A stretch of DNA of 64,000 nt from positions 1-64,000 of the forward strand of contig NZ_FMZM01000015.1 of assembly GCF_900101465.1 (NCBI RefSeq), in the 5' to 3' direction. Position 1 is the stretch's first letter. Each line of letters begins with the position of its first letter. The stretch is from Nocardioides lianchengensis. GTDB lineage: Bacteria; Actinomycetota; Actinomycetes; Propionibacteriales; Nocardioidaceae. The notes beneath the pieces are model-generated. The model made no database searches, was not told where the DNA came from, and was given only the letters and a program-made list of their open reading frames with translations. Positions 1-7,577 of this stretch are shown here, in pieces. The position numbers and the translations under genes are program-made.

Positions 1-503
1 ACGTCGAGGATCCGCTTGCCGAGGCGGTGCAGGTCGGTGGGGTCGAAGTCCGCGGCGTACCCCACCAGCGCCACCTCGGCCCGGTCGACCACCTCAGCGT
101 CGACGTCACCCGGCAGCGCGGCGAGGGCGTCGGCGATCACGTGGGCCTGATCGAGGTTCACCGCCCCCTCACGCACCGCGGCCGCGAGCACCGGCCGGTC
201 GGCCAGCGCCAGCGCGAGCCGCAGCTCGCGCGCACAGTCCGCCCGCCGGCGTCGTACGGCGTGCGCGGTCCAGGCCCCGACGTCGCGTGCCCCGTGTTCC
301 TCGGCCACGTCGCAGGCGTCCGCGGCGACTCGCAGCCGCAGCTCACTCACCCGCGCCTCCAGCAACGCGAGCTCGCGCAGCGCCGCGGCTTTGTCGGGGG
401 TGGTCATGAAGGACGGGTTCACGTCGGCGACGGTCTTCAGCGCATGGTCGATCTCGCGGGCAGCGACCCTGATTGGGTGGCTGGGCTGATGGGGGTGGTC
501 CAT
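1..503 (-). CDS. DUF222 (13E12-type) protein, N-terminal part, cut by window edge
   Basis: This reading frame starts at an ATG and stays open to the left edge, so about 167 N-terminal residues are present and the C-terminus is missing. The protein is largely helical. It carries AALRELALLEARVSELRLRVAA early on and ends in FDPTDLHRLGKRI, which matches the end of the DUF222 domain. DUF222 proteins of actinobacteria (the 13E12 REP family of Mycobacterium) usually carry an HNH nuclease domain at the C-terminus; here that part lies outside the window, so nuclease activity is not shown. A LexA/SOS-like palindrome lies about 43 bp upstream of the ATG, which suggests DNA-damage induction. Overlapping frames on the same strand lack the codon bias of this one. 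Confidence 0.8.
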   Translation of the reverse strand, partial: MDHPHQPSHPIRVAAREIDHALKTVADVNPSFMTTPDKAAALRELALLEARVSELRLRVAADACDVAEEHGARDVGAWTAHAVRRRRADCARELRLALALADRPVLAAAVREGAVNLDQAHVIADALAALPGDVDAEVVDRAEVALVGYAADFDPTDLHRLGKRILD

Positions 504-545
504 GTGAGCCTCCGAGAGCTCCACGAGCTGACCACACCAGTATGA

Positions 546-561
546 TCGAACAGGTATTCGA
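546..561. promoter_or_regulatory. LexA/SOS-box-like operator
   Basis: TCGAACAGGTATTCGA matches the actinobacterial SOS box TCGAAC-N4-GTTCGA except for A in place of G at the start of the right half. It lies 43 bp upstream of the DUF222 start codon. In M. tuberculosis, LexA boxes precede several 13E12/DUF222 genes, so both sequence and position fit. It could also act on the rightward RTX gene, but that start is about 200 bp away. Confidence 0.65.
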
Positions 562-758
562 ACTCAAGGGGGGCGAGAGAAAATGTTCGCGTGCCGCACC
601 GGACTCGTCGAAGGCTCGGACCCGCCTGGGCGGGTCCCGTGTGAGCGGACGGTTCCCGAGGGTCGCTGTGACGACCGCATGTTCTGTCGTTCCGCCTCGC
701 CGGAGGTCGCGCTCGTCTAGCGTGGGCGCGCTCATCCTCCTCTTGGATCGGAGACCCT

Positions 759-2645
759 GTGCGGGCCCACCACCTGCGGACGATTGTCGTCCGTGGCACC
801 ACGCTCACCACGGCGCTGCTCACGGCGCTGACCGGCTCGCTGCTCGTCGTGGTGCTGACTCCCGCGCCTGCGCACGCTGTCGTCCGGACGTCGACCGGAG
901 TGGTCTGCACGATCGTGGGCACGCAGGGACGTGACGTCCTCCAGGGCACGCGCGGCCGCGACGTGATCTGCGGGCGCGGCGGTAACGACGTCATCGACGG
1001 ACGGGGTGGGAACGACCTGCTCGACGGTGGTGCCGGCAACGACCGGCTGGCCGGGGCGGGCGGCGATGACGTCCTGGTCGGCGGCACGGGCCGCGACCGG
1101 CTCGACGGCGCCACGGGCAACGACCGGGCCCTCGGTGGTCCGGGTGACGACCGAATCGAAGGCGGCTCCGGGAACGACCGCCTCGACGGCGGTGGCGGAA
1201 GCGACGATGCCACGGGCGATCGAGGTGACGACGTGGTCGACGGCGCTGCCGGGAACGACGACCTGGCGGGCGGGGCCGGCGACGACCGCCTGACGGGCGG
1301 GCCCGGCGCCGACACCGGGGCCGGCGAGACTGGCGACGACGTGATCCTGGGCAACGTTGGCGACGACGAGCTCAGCGGCGGACTCGGTCAGGACGCCGTC
1401 GACGGCGGGGCAGGCTTCAACGTGTGTGACGTCCCGAGCGAGTCCAGCGACCGGCAGGTCAGGTGCGCCACCGACACTGCAAAGCCGGTGGTGCGCGCGA
1501 TCTCCTTGTCTCGCACCACGGTCGACGTCAGCGCACAGGCCCAGACCATCCGCGTCCGGGCGCGCATCACCGACGACACCGGCGTCAAGCGGGTCGACAT
1601 CGGTGGCGGGGCCAGCCTCGCGTCGGGGACGACTCGCGACGGCATCTGGGTCGGCACGATCCAAGTCCCCCGGTTCGTCAACCCCGGACCGCGCGACCTC
1701 GGCATCGGGGTGCTCGACCGGGTCGGCCGCACCGGCAGCGCCTACCGCTCGTCGGCCTACACGATCGTCAACACCGTCTACGACCGTCAGCGTCCGGTCC
1801 TGCAGTCGCTGCAGCTCAGCGCCGCCTCGGTCGACGTGCGCGCGGCGGCGCGATCGATCACCGCCACGGTGCGTGTCACCGACGACCTGGCTGGTCCGAC
1901 CGACCTCTACGTCTGCCCCTCGCACGCCTGGCCCACGGGTACGCCGAGCTTCCGCCAGGACGGCGCGTGCACGCTGCTGAGCCAGGTGTCCGGATCGGCA
2001 CGGAACTCGGTGTGGCGTGGCACCTTCGACATCCCGCGCGGTGCGCAGGGCGGCACGTGGAACGCCGCGGTCTGGATCGGCGACGCCGCCGGCAACTTCG
2101 ACACCGACTACTGGCTCGGCCCGGATGAGCTGGCCGCTCAGGATGTCGTCGACGAGCCGCGCTACCGCGCCATCCCGGGCGGTGGGGGTGTCTTCCGGGT
2201 GGTCGGCTCGAACCCGGACACCCACGCGCCGGTGCTGACCTCGCTGAGGCTCTCGCCGTCACCCGTCGACACCTCGCGCGGTGCGGTCCAAGTCACGGCC
2301 GAGATCGCCGGCACCGACGTAGAAGGCATCACCGACGCCTTCCTGTACGTCGGCGGCACGCCGACCCAGTCCACCGGCATGCCGGGTCTCGAGGAGATCG
2401 ACATCGCGCTGGTGCAGGGCTTCATCCGTGTCGGTGGCACGGCGAAGAACGGGACGTGGCGAGCCACCTTCGTCGTACCCGGAGGCACCCCCGACGGCCG
2501 CTACCGGATCCAGGTAGGGCTTCAGGACCGGGCCCACTTCGAGTCGTGGGTCTCGCCGGACCCTGACTGGGCGGGCGAGGCTCACCTCCTCGACGACACG
2601 CTGGCATCGACCGGCGCGTACTTCGTGGTGGCCAACTCGGAGTGA
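759..2645 (+). CDS. Exported RTX (hemolysin-type) calcium-binding repeat protein with three beta-domains
   Basis: The product is 628 residues. It has an N-terminal signal peptide (about 1-40, ending in PAPAHA), then from roughly residue 55 to 225 a tandem run of GGxGNDxLxG nonapeptides, the calcium-binding parallel beta-roll of the RTX family. The rest contains three related stretches of about 110-140 residues, each opening with a Pro-Val-[VL]-x-[AS]-[IL] strand and a conserved VDVxA segment (near 232, 348 and 490), probably Ig-like or similar beta-sandwiches. The GTG start has GGAG 5 nt upstream. Most RTX proteins use type I secretion and lack a signal peptide; this one looks Sec-exported, as is usual in actinobacteria. 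No catalytic domain is visible, so a structural, adhesive or calcium-binding role is likely. Confidence 0.85.
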   Translation: MRAHHLRTIVVRGTTLTTALLTALTGSLLVVVLTPAPAHAVVRTSTGVVCTIVGTQGRDVLQGTRGRDVICGRGGNDVIDGRGGNDLLDGGAGNDRLAGAGGDDVLVGGTGRDRLDGATGNDRALGGPGDDRIEGGSGNDRLDGGGGSDDATGDRGDDVVDGAAGNDDLAGGAGDDRLTGGPGADTGAGETGDDVILGNVGDDELSGGLGQDAVDGGAGFNVCDVPSESSDRQVRCATDTAKPVVRAISLSRTTVDVSAQAQTIRVRARITDDTGVKRVDIGGGASLASGTTRDGIWVGTIQVPRFVNPGPRDLGIGVLDRVGRTGSAYRSSAYTIVNTVYDRQRPVLQSLQLSAASVDVRAAARSITATVRVTDDLAGPTDLYVCPSHAWPTGTPSFRQDGACTLLSQVSGSARNSVWRGTFDIPRGAQGGTWNAAVWIGDAAGNFDTDYWLGPDELAAQDVVDEPRYRAIPGGGGVFRVVGSNPDTHAPVLTSLRLSPSPVDTSRGAVQVTAEIAGTDVEGITDAFLYVGGTPTQSTGMPGLEEIDIALVQGFIRVGGTAKNGTWRATFVVPGGTPDGRYRIQVGLQDRAHFESWVSPDPDWAGEAHLLDDTLASTGAYFVVANSE

Positions 2646-2770
2646 GGGGCGGGTGACGTGTCACCTAGTGCTGTTGACCGTCGTCGACGCGTGAGTCGAC
2701 GAACGCCATCAGAGGCCGACGAGGCCGGAGGGGTGGAGTCGAGAGCCGTTCGGCACCGCGGCCCGCGCCG

Positions 2771-3226
2771 GTGAGCGGATGGTGGGCGCTCGGGGCCGCG
2801 ATTGGCCTACTCGTGTGGAGCTTCTTGCTCGATGCCCGGTACGACTCCACGCAACGTCTAGCTGCCTACTGGGTTGCTCGGGCCCGGAGCCTGGGACGAG
2901 GTGCTGGTCCAGTCTCGCTCGCGATCTCGGCGGGTGCTCTGGCGGGCTACGCGGCTCTGGCGAGATCGGGGCACTGGCTGGCAGGTGAGCTCGAACATCC
3001 GCTCTGGACACTCATGATCACCCTGCCGGCGATGCTGGTGTACACCCCCTTCGTCGTCGCCACGGCGCCACTTAGCGCCAAGCCCTACTGGAGTTGGAGG
3101 AACGAGCTGAGCTCGGCCGGAGCAACCCCGATCGAAGAGCGGCGCATCGCCTGGTGGGCGGGACCGCCATCCCTTGGAGGGGCGGGCGCGATCTTCCTCT
3201 CGTTGATGTCGACTTTCGCGACCTGA
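2771..3226 (+). CDS. Small membrane protein of unknown function
   Basis: This GTG-start frame encodes 151 residues with about four hydrophobic segments: near 3-20, 48-64, 79-98 and 133-148. The long loop between the last two is charged and rich in Trp and Arg. I recognise no family. Base composition is lower in GC than that of most neighbours, similar to the preceding RTX gene, and no ribosome binding site is obvious. It stands alone between the RTX gene and a convergent membrane-protein gene. It could be overcalled, but the regular hydrophobic pattern argues for a real protein. Confidence 0.5.
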   Translation: MSGWWALGAAIGLLVWSFLLDARYDSTQRLAAYWVARARSLGRGAGPVSLAISAGALAGYAALARSGHWLAGELEHPLWTLMITLPAMLVYTPFVVATAPLSAKPYWSWRNELSSAGATPIEERRIAWWAGPPSLGGAGAIFLSLMSTFAT

Positions 3227-3420
3227 TTCCGCAGGCCATCGCCACCTTGGTCGAGCTCCCTCGACAGGTGCGTGTCTCAACGCCTGTAGGAACCGTCGTC
3301 GACGGCATGCTCGGGCGTCCAACCGTTCAGTACGCCCTCAGACGTGACCGAACGCCAGCATCAGCGAGCGCTCCGGGAAATGCACCGGCAGACGAGCTCA
3401 ATCTGGGCGATGGGCCCCGG

Positions 3421-4068
3421 TCAGCACTTCTCGAGGGCGACGGGTCCGACCGCGCCCTCGCCGAGCGTCGCGTCCAGGACCTCCCGCCACGCGACCGGTC
3501 GGTCCGAGTGCGGGGCGGGGACCGTGATCGCGATCGACCCGGCTGAGGTGTCGGCGACGAGCTCGTCGCCCTCCCACCGGAGCGCCAGCAGGCTGTTGGC
3601 GTCCGCGTCGAGGCACCCGAGCTCGATGACCCGGCTCCGCAGGCCGCGGTCGTTCTGCCGGACCTGGAGGACGTAGGACTCCGACAGTCCCGTGGTCAGC
3701 ACTCGCGTCGTGAGGCTGCCGTCGGGGCTGGTGACGACGACCGCGGGGTCGTCCCAGGTCGACGCCGAGAAGACCGAGACCAGGGCGAACAGTCCGGCGC
3801 AGCCCAGGGTGGCGGCGCCGATCCCGACGAGGACGACGACCGTGAGGGCCGTCCCACGCAGGAGCAGGCCGAGGCCGACGGTGGCCGCCGCGCCGGCCGC
3901 GAGGGTCAGGGCGGTGGGGTGGTCGAGCCGCTCCGCGTGGACGTAGCCCGCGGCGGCGCTGTACCACCCGATCGCGAGGACCACGACGAGCACGCCAGCC
4001 AGGCCCAGCAGCGCGAGCCCGAGGGGCGTGCGCGAGCGCTGCTCGGTCGCCGCGAGGGTGGTCGCCAT
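3421..4068 (-). CDS. Membrane protein of unknown function, 215 aa
   Basis: The frame starts at an ATG shortly after the MmgE/PrpD gene on the same strand, with a gap of about 32 nt, so the two may be co-transcribed. The first half holds three strongly hydrophobic segments (about residues 16-38, 50-66 and 68-100). The second half is a soluble domain of about 110 residues with the pattern DGSLTTRVLTTGLSESYVLQVRQ, ending in a Cys. I recognise no family. If it is in the operon with the MmgE/PrpD gene it may be under the same IclR operator, but nothing in the sequence assigns it a catabolic role. Confidence 0.7.
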   Translation of the reverse strand: MATTLAATEQRSRTPLGLALLGLAGVLVVVLAIGWYSAAAGYVHAERLDHPTALTLAAGAAATVGLGLLLRGTALTVVVLVGIGAATLGCAGLFALVSVFSASTWDDPAVVVTSPDGSLTTRVLTTGLSESYVLQVRQNDRGLRSRVIELGCLDADANSLLALRWEGDELVADTSAGSIAITVPAPHSDRPVAWREVLDATLGEGAVGPVALEKC

Positions 4069-4100
4069 CCGCCGAGGGTACGGCGGGAGCGGCGCCAGGA

Positions 4101-5459
4101 TCAGTCGAACGGCAGTCCCGCCAGCGCGGCGACCACGTCGTCGGCCTCCGGCAGCCGTCGTACGGCGGCCAGCAGGTCGGCGCCGGGGACCGCGAGGCCG
4201 TCGAGCTTGGCCACCAGCGCGTCGTCGTCGAGCGGGAAGTGGGCGGTGTCGCCGATCGGGTCGGGCTGGGCGAGCGCGGCGCGGGAGCCGTCGGTCAGGA
4301 CCACCTCGACCTCGCAGACCCGGCGGGCCGGCAGGTGGGCGTCGAGCTCGGGGAGCAGGGCCACGTCGACGCGGGGGCTGAACGCCTCGGCCGCCGCGAA
4401 GGCGGACGTGCCGGGCTCCATCGTGGCGGGGGTGACGGCGCCGCTGACCGCGGCCATGCTGACCGCGAACGGCAGCGAGAACATCGCCGCCAGCCGGTTC
4501 GACGGCGACCGGTCGAGCAGGGGCGCGGCGAGCGAGTGGATGCCGACCCGGATCGAGGCGACGTCGTCGCCCGACCAGCCGTCGGCGAGCCGCAGGGCGA
4601 GCACCAGGTCGATCGCCGCGTGGGTGAACGAGCACGCGGCGTGCTGCTTCAGGTAGCCCTCGGCGGCGAGCCACCGCTCCCCGAGGTCGGCCACCAGGAG
4701 CTCGGGGTCCAGCGAGCCGACCAGCGCGAGCGCGGCCGCCGCCCCACCCCGGTTCGTGACCAGGTCGGCCCGGGCGAGGTGGGCGGCCGACAGGCCCGCG
4801 AGGTTGGCCTGGCCCATCCACAGGTTCCGGGTCGGGTCGCCGGCCAGCACGGTGTCCCACGGCGCGACGGTCATCAGGCCGGTCGCGGCGTCCACGGCAG
4901 CCGCGACCTGGGCGGGGGTCGCGCCGAGCAGCGTGGCCGCGGCGTACGCCGCCCCCGTGGAGCCCCAGTGCCCGTGCGGGTGCCACGCCGGGTCCCGCCG
5001 TACGGCGCGGCCGAAGCGGGCCGCGACCTCGTAGCCGCCGGCGACCGCCGCCAGGAAGCGCCGCCCGTCGACCAGTGTCGGCGACTGCTGGGCCGCGGCC
5101 ACGGCCGCGAAGACCACGTGCGCCGCCGGGTGGCCGGCGGCGTGCTTGTTGCCCTCGTCGAGCTCCTGCGAGCAGGCCGCCGCCGCACCGAGCAGGGCCG
5201 CCGTCTCGGGCGTCGTCCGCAGCGAGGTGCCCGGCAGCGGGTGCGGCCCGGGCGGCTGCGGCCAGGCGTCGAGCAGGCGCCGCAGCTCCGGGGTGCGCAG
5301 GCCGGCGGCGGTCACGCCCAGGAGGTCGGCGAGCACCACGGGCAGCCGGGACCGGACCGGGACGGGCAGGTCGTCGTACGGCGTCCAGACGCCCGCGACG
5401 AGGCCGTCGATCGCCCCGGCGGTGCGTTCCGACAAGCGGAACGCCATAGGTTCGCTCAT
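4101..5459 (-). CDS. MmgE/PrpD family protein (first copy)
   Basis: The product is 452 residues, normal for the MmgE/PrpD family, which includes 2-methylcitrate dehydratase, cis-aconitate decarboxylase and iminodisuccinate epimerase. Visible family signatures are the helical N-terminal half with ELDEGNKHAAGHPAAHVVFAA, the AGYEVAARFGRA helix, HPHGHWGSTGAAYAAA and, later, QHAACSFTHAAIDLVL followed by the smaller lid domain. The gene is divergent from the CoA-transferase operon, and the shared 91-bp intergenic region holds the 19-bp IclR-type operator. It is therefore probably part of the same pathway. A TACATT -10-like hexamer sits just upstream of the ATG. The exact reaction (dehydration, decarboxylation or epimerisation of a polycarboxylate) cannot be told from sequence. 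Confidence 0.88.
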   Translation of the reverse strand: MSEPMAFRLSERTAGAIDGLVAGVWTPYDDLPVPVRSRLPVVLADLLGVTAAGLRTPELRRLLDAWPQPPGPHPLPGTSLRTTPETAALLGAAAACSQELDEGNKHAAGHPAAHVVFAAVAAAQQSPTLVDGRRFLAAVAGGYEVAARFGRAVRRDPAWHPHGHWGSTGAAYAAATLLGATPAQVAAAVDAATGLMTVAPWDTVLAGDPTRNLWMGQANLAGLSAAHLARADLVTNRGGAAAALALVGSLDPELLVADLGERWLAAEGYLKQHAACSFTHAAIDLVLALRLADGWSGDDVASIRVGIHSLAAPLLDRSPSNRLAAMFSLPFAVSMAAVSGAVTPATMEPGTSAFAAAEAFSPRVDVALLPELDAHLPARRVCEVEVVLTDGSRAALAQPDPIGDTAHFPLDDDALVAKLDGLAVPGADLLAAVRRLPEADDVVAALAGLPFD

Positions 5460-5479
5460 GATCCCGAATGTACGCGGGG

Positions 5480-5508
5480 TTCCGAAGGACGCGCCAGAAC
5501 GCTAGGGT
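5480..5508 (+). promoter_or_regulatory. Candidate sigma-70-type promoter of the CoA-transferase operon
   Basis: TTCCGA and TAGGGT are separated by 17 bp and face the CoA-transferase gene. The -10 region includes the word AACGCTAGG, which is repeated exactly in the ABC-operon promoter region at 22008-22016. The predicted transcription start would fall just before the palindromic operator, so a bound IclR protein could block elongation or initiation. The match to consensus is modest. Confidence 0.4.
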
Positions 5509-5523
5509 GAGGGTCAGTTCGGA

Positions 5524-5542
5524 CGTTTCTCCTAGCGAAACG
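5524..5542. promoter_or_regulatory. IclR-type operator, copy 1
   Basis: CGTTTCTCCTAGCGAAACG is a 19-bp palindrome with perfect CGTTTC/GAAACG arms. The identical sequence in inverse orientation lies at 21873-21891, next to the IclR gene. It sits between the divergent MmgE/PrpD and CoA-transferase genes, 8 bp before the latter's GTG start. It is a strong candidate binding site for the IclR regulator encoded at 21058-21837. Confidence 0.75.
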
Positions 5543-5550
5543 GATTCTGT

Positions 5551-6750
5551 GTGTCTGACGCTCCAGCTCCCCTCGAGGGCCTCCGGGTCCTCGACGTCTC
5601 CACGATCCTCGCCGGCCCGCTGTGCTGCCAGATCCTCGGCGACTACGGCGCCGACGTGGTCAAGATCGAGCACCCGCGGGGCGGGGACAACATGCGTGGC
5701 CACGGCCGCAGCAAGGACGGCGTCCCGTTGTGGTGGAAGGAGATCGGCCGCAACAAGCGGACCGTCGCCCTCGACCTGAAGGCGCCCCGGGGCGGCGAGG
5801 TGTTCCGCCGGCTGGCCGCGACCGCGGACGTGGTCGTCGAGAACTTCCGCCCCGGCACCCTCGAGCGCTGGGGCATCGGCCCCGACGTGCTGATGGCCGA
5901 GAACCCCGGCCTCGTGGTCGCCCGGCTGACCGGCTTCGGCCAGACCGGCCCCTACTCCTCCCGGGCCGGCTTCGGCACCCTGGCCGAGGCGATGAGCGGG
6001 TTCGCCGCCGCCACCGGCGAGGCCGACGGCCCGCCGACCCTGCCGGCCTTCGGGCTGGCCGACAGCATCTGCGGGATCGCCGCCTCGTCCGCCGTCCTGA
6101 TGGCGCTGCGCCACCGCGACGCCACGGGCCGCGGTCAGGTGGTCGACCTGAGCATCCTGGAGCCGCTGATGACCGCCGTCGGGCCGGGTCCGACGGTCTA
6201 CCAGCAGCTCGGCGAGGTCGCCCAGCGGCACGGCAACCGCTCCACCAACAACGCCCCGCGCAACGCCTACCGGACCTCCGACGACAAGTGGGTCGCCATC
6301 TCCACGAGCGCCCAGCGGATCGCCGAGCGGGTGATGGAGCTGGTCGGTCACCCCGAGGTCATCGACGAGCCGTGGTTCGCCACCGGCGCCGGCCGGGCCG
6401 AGCACGTCGACCTGCTCGACGACCACGTCGGCAGCTGGATCGCCGCCCGCGACCGGGAGTCGGTGCTCACCGCCTTCACCGAGGCCGGCGCCGCCATCGC
6501 GCCCGTGTACGACGCCCGCGACCTCACCGAGGACCCGCACGTGCGGGAGACGCAGATGCTGGTCGAGGTCGACGACGTCGACCTCGGCCCGGTCCTGCAG
6601 CACAACGTGATGTGGCGGATGAGCGAGTCGCCGGGCCGGATCCGCTTCACCGGCCGCGACATCGGCCAGGACACCGACGAGGTGCTCAGCGAGCTCGGCT
6701 ACGCGGCCGAGGACATCACCGCTCTCAAGGACGAGGAGGTCGTGCGATGA
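5551..6750 (+). CDS. CaiB/BaiF-type (family III) CoA-transferase
   Basis: The 399-residue product has the usual length and order of a family III CoA-transferase: LxGLRVLDVSTILAGP at the N-terminus, LGDYGADVVKIE, a NKRTVALDLK strand, ENFRPGTLERWG and LTGFGQTGPY. The expected catalytic aspartate, which forms the acyl anhydride, is Asp171 in GLADSICG. Such enzymes move CoA from one carboxylate thioester to another, often from succinyl-CoA to a dicarboxylate or aromatic acid. It is the first gene of a tightly packed operon; its TGA overlaps the ATG of the cyclase-family gene. Its likely role here is to activate a carboxylate intermediate before C-C cleavage by the CitE-like lyase of the other half of the regulon. 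The substrate is unknown. Confidence 0.9.
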   Translation: MSDAPAPLEGLRVLDVSTILAGPLCCQILGDYGADVVKIEHPRGGDNMRGHGRSKDGVPLWWKEIGRNKRTVALDLKAPRGGEVFRRLAATADVVVENFRPGTLERWGIGPDVLMAENPGLVVARLTGFGQTGPYSSRAGFGTLAEAMSGFAAATGEADGPPTLPAFGLADSICGIAASSAVLMALRHRDATGRGQVVDLSILEPLMTAVGPGPTVYQQLGEVAQRHGNRSTNNAPRNAYRTSDDKWVAISTSAQRIAERVMELVGHPEVIDEPWFATGAGRAEHVDLLDDHVGSWIAARDRESVLTAFTEAGAAIAPVYDARDLTEDPHVRETQMLVEVDDVDLGPVLQHNVMWRMSESPGRIRFTGRDIGQDTDEVLSELGYAAEDITALKDEEVVR

Positions 6751-7577
6751 ACGACGCACACCCGAAGGACGCCCTGCTCGAGGTCGTGCAGCGCGGGGTC
6801 GAGTCGATCGACCTCGGCCGCCAGCTGCGCACGGGCATGCCGCAGTCGCCCAACCACCCCCAGTTCTGGCACACCCTGCCGCGCCGCCACGGTGACATGG
6901 TCCGCGCGGACGGCAGCAGCGCCGCGAACGACATGATCACGACCGGCACCCACGTCGGCACCCACATCGACGCGCTCGCCCACGTCTCCTTCCAGGGGAA
7001 GATGCACGGCGGCGTCGACGCGGTGGCGGCCGGGGTCGGTGGCAAGTACGAGGAGCTCGGCGTGCACACGATCGAGCCGATGGTGCGCCGCGGCGTGCTG
7101 CTCGACGTCGCGGGCCACCTCGGCGTCGACTGCTGCGAGGGCGGCTACGAGATCACCGTCGCCGACCTGGAGGCGACCGCCGAGCGCGCGGGCGTCACCG
7201 TCGGCGCGGGCGACGTCGTGCTGATCCGCAGCGGGTGGGGCTCGCGCTTCGCCGAGGGGGCGCCGTACGTCGGGGGGCCGTCGGGCGTGCCGGGCGTCGG
7301 CGAGGCCGGGGCGACCTGGCTGGCCGAGCGGGGCGTGCACGCGGCCGGGGCCGACACCATCGCCTTCGAGCGGCTCGCGCCCGGCGGCGGGCACGCGCTG
7401 CTGCCGGCCCACCGGGTGCTGCTCGTGGAGCACGGCATCTACATCGTCGAGGCGCTCGACCTGGAGGGTCTCGCGGCCGCGGGCTGGGGCGAGTTCACGT
7501 TCGTGCTGGTGCCGCTGAACATCTTCGGCGCGACCGGCTCGCCGGTGCGGCCGCTGGCGCTGCGGGCCGCTCGGTGA
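6747..7577 (+). CDS. Cyclase-family (PF04199) metal-dependent hydrolase
   Basis: The 276-residue product has the cyclase-family hallmark HVGTHIDALAH (around residue 70), the metal-binding HxGTHxDxPxH motif, here with Ala in place of the usual Pro. It also has DVVLIRSGWG and a late AADTIAFE strand. The family contains kynurenine formamidase and isatin hydrolase, which open amide or lactam rings and cleave N-formyl groups with divalent metals. The ATG overlaps the stop of the CoA-transferase, and the stop overlaps the GTG of the next gene, so it is translationally coupled on both sides. A kynurenine role is unlikely because no tryptophan genes are nearby; hydrolysis of a cyclic amide or related bond in the same pathway is the better reading. 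Confidence 0.88.
   Translation: MNDAHPKDALLEVVQRGVESIDLGRQLRTGMPQSPNHPQFWHTLPRRHGDMVRADGSSAANDMITTGTHVGTHIDALAHVSFQGKMHGGVDAVAAGVGGKYEELGVHTIEPMVRRGVLLDVAGHLGVDCCEGGYEITVADLEATAERAGVTVGAGDVVLIRSGWGSRFAEGAPYVGGPSGVPGVGEAGATWLAERGVHAAGADTIAFERLAPGGGHALLPAHRVLLVEHGIYIVEALDLEGLAAAGWGEFTFVLVPLNIFGATGSPVRPLALRAAR

Noticed and set aside
2652-2665. GGTGACGTGTCACC palindrome after the RTX gene
   Set aside because: The arms are perfect but the 2-nt centre cannot form a good hairpin loop, and no regulator is adjacent, so neither terminator nor operator is supported.
3421-6759. 1112-residue open frame on the minus strand
   Set aside because: It runs antisense through the CoA-transferase and through the MmgE/PrpD gene in another frame. 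Only its last 215 codons form a plausible protein; the rest is low-complexity Arg/Gly/Pro typical of GC-rich shadow frames.
6747-7577. Kynurenine formamidase (KynB) for the cyclase-family gene
   Set aside because: The family motif is present but there is no kynureninase or tryptophan dioxygenase nearby, and the operon context is quite different.
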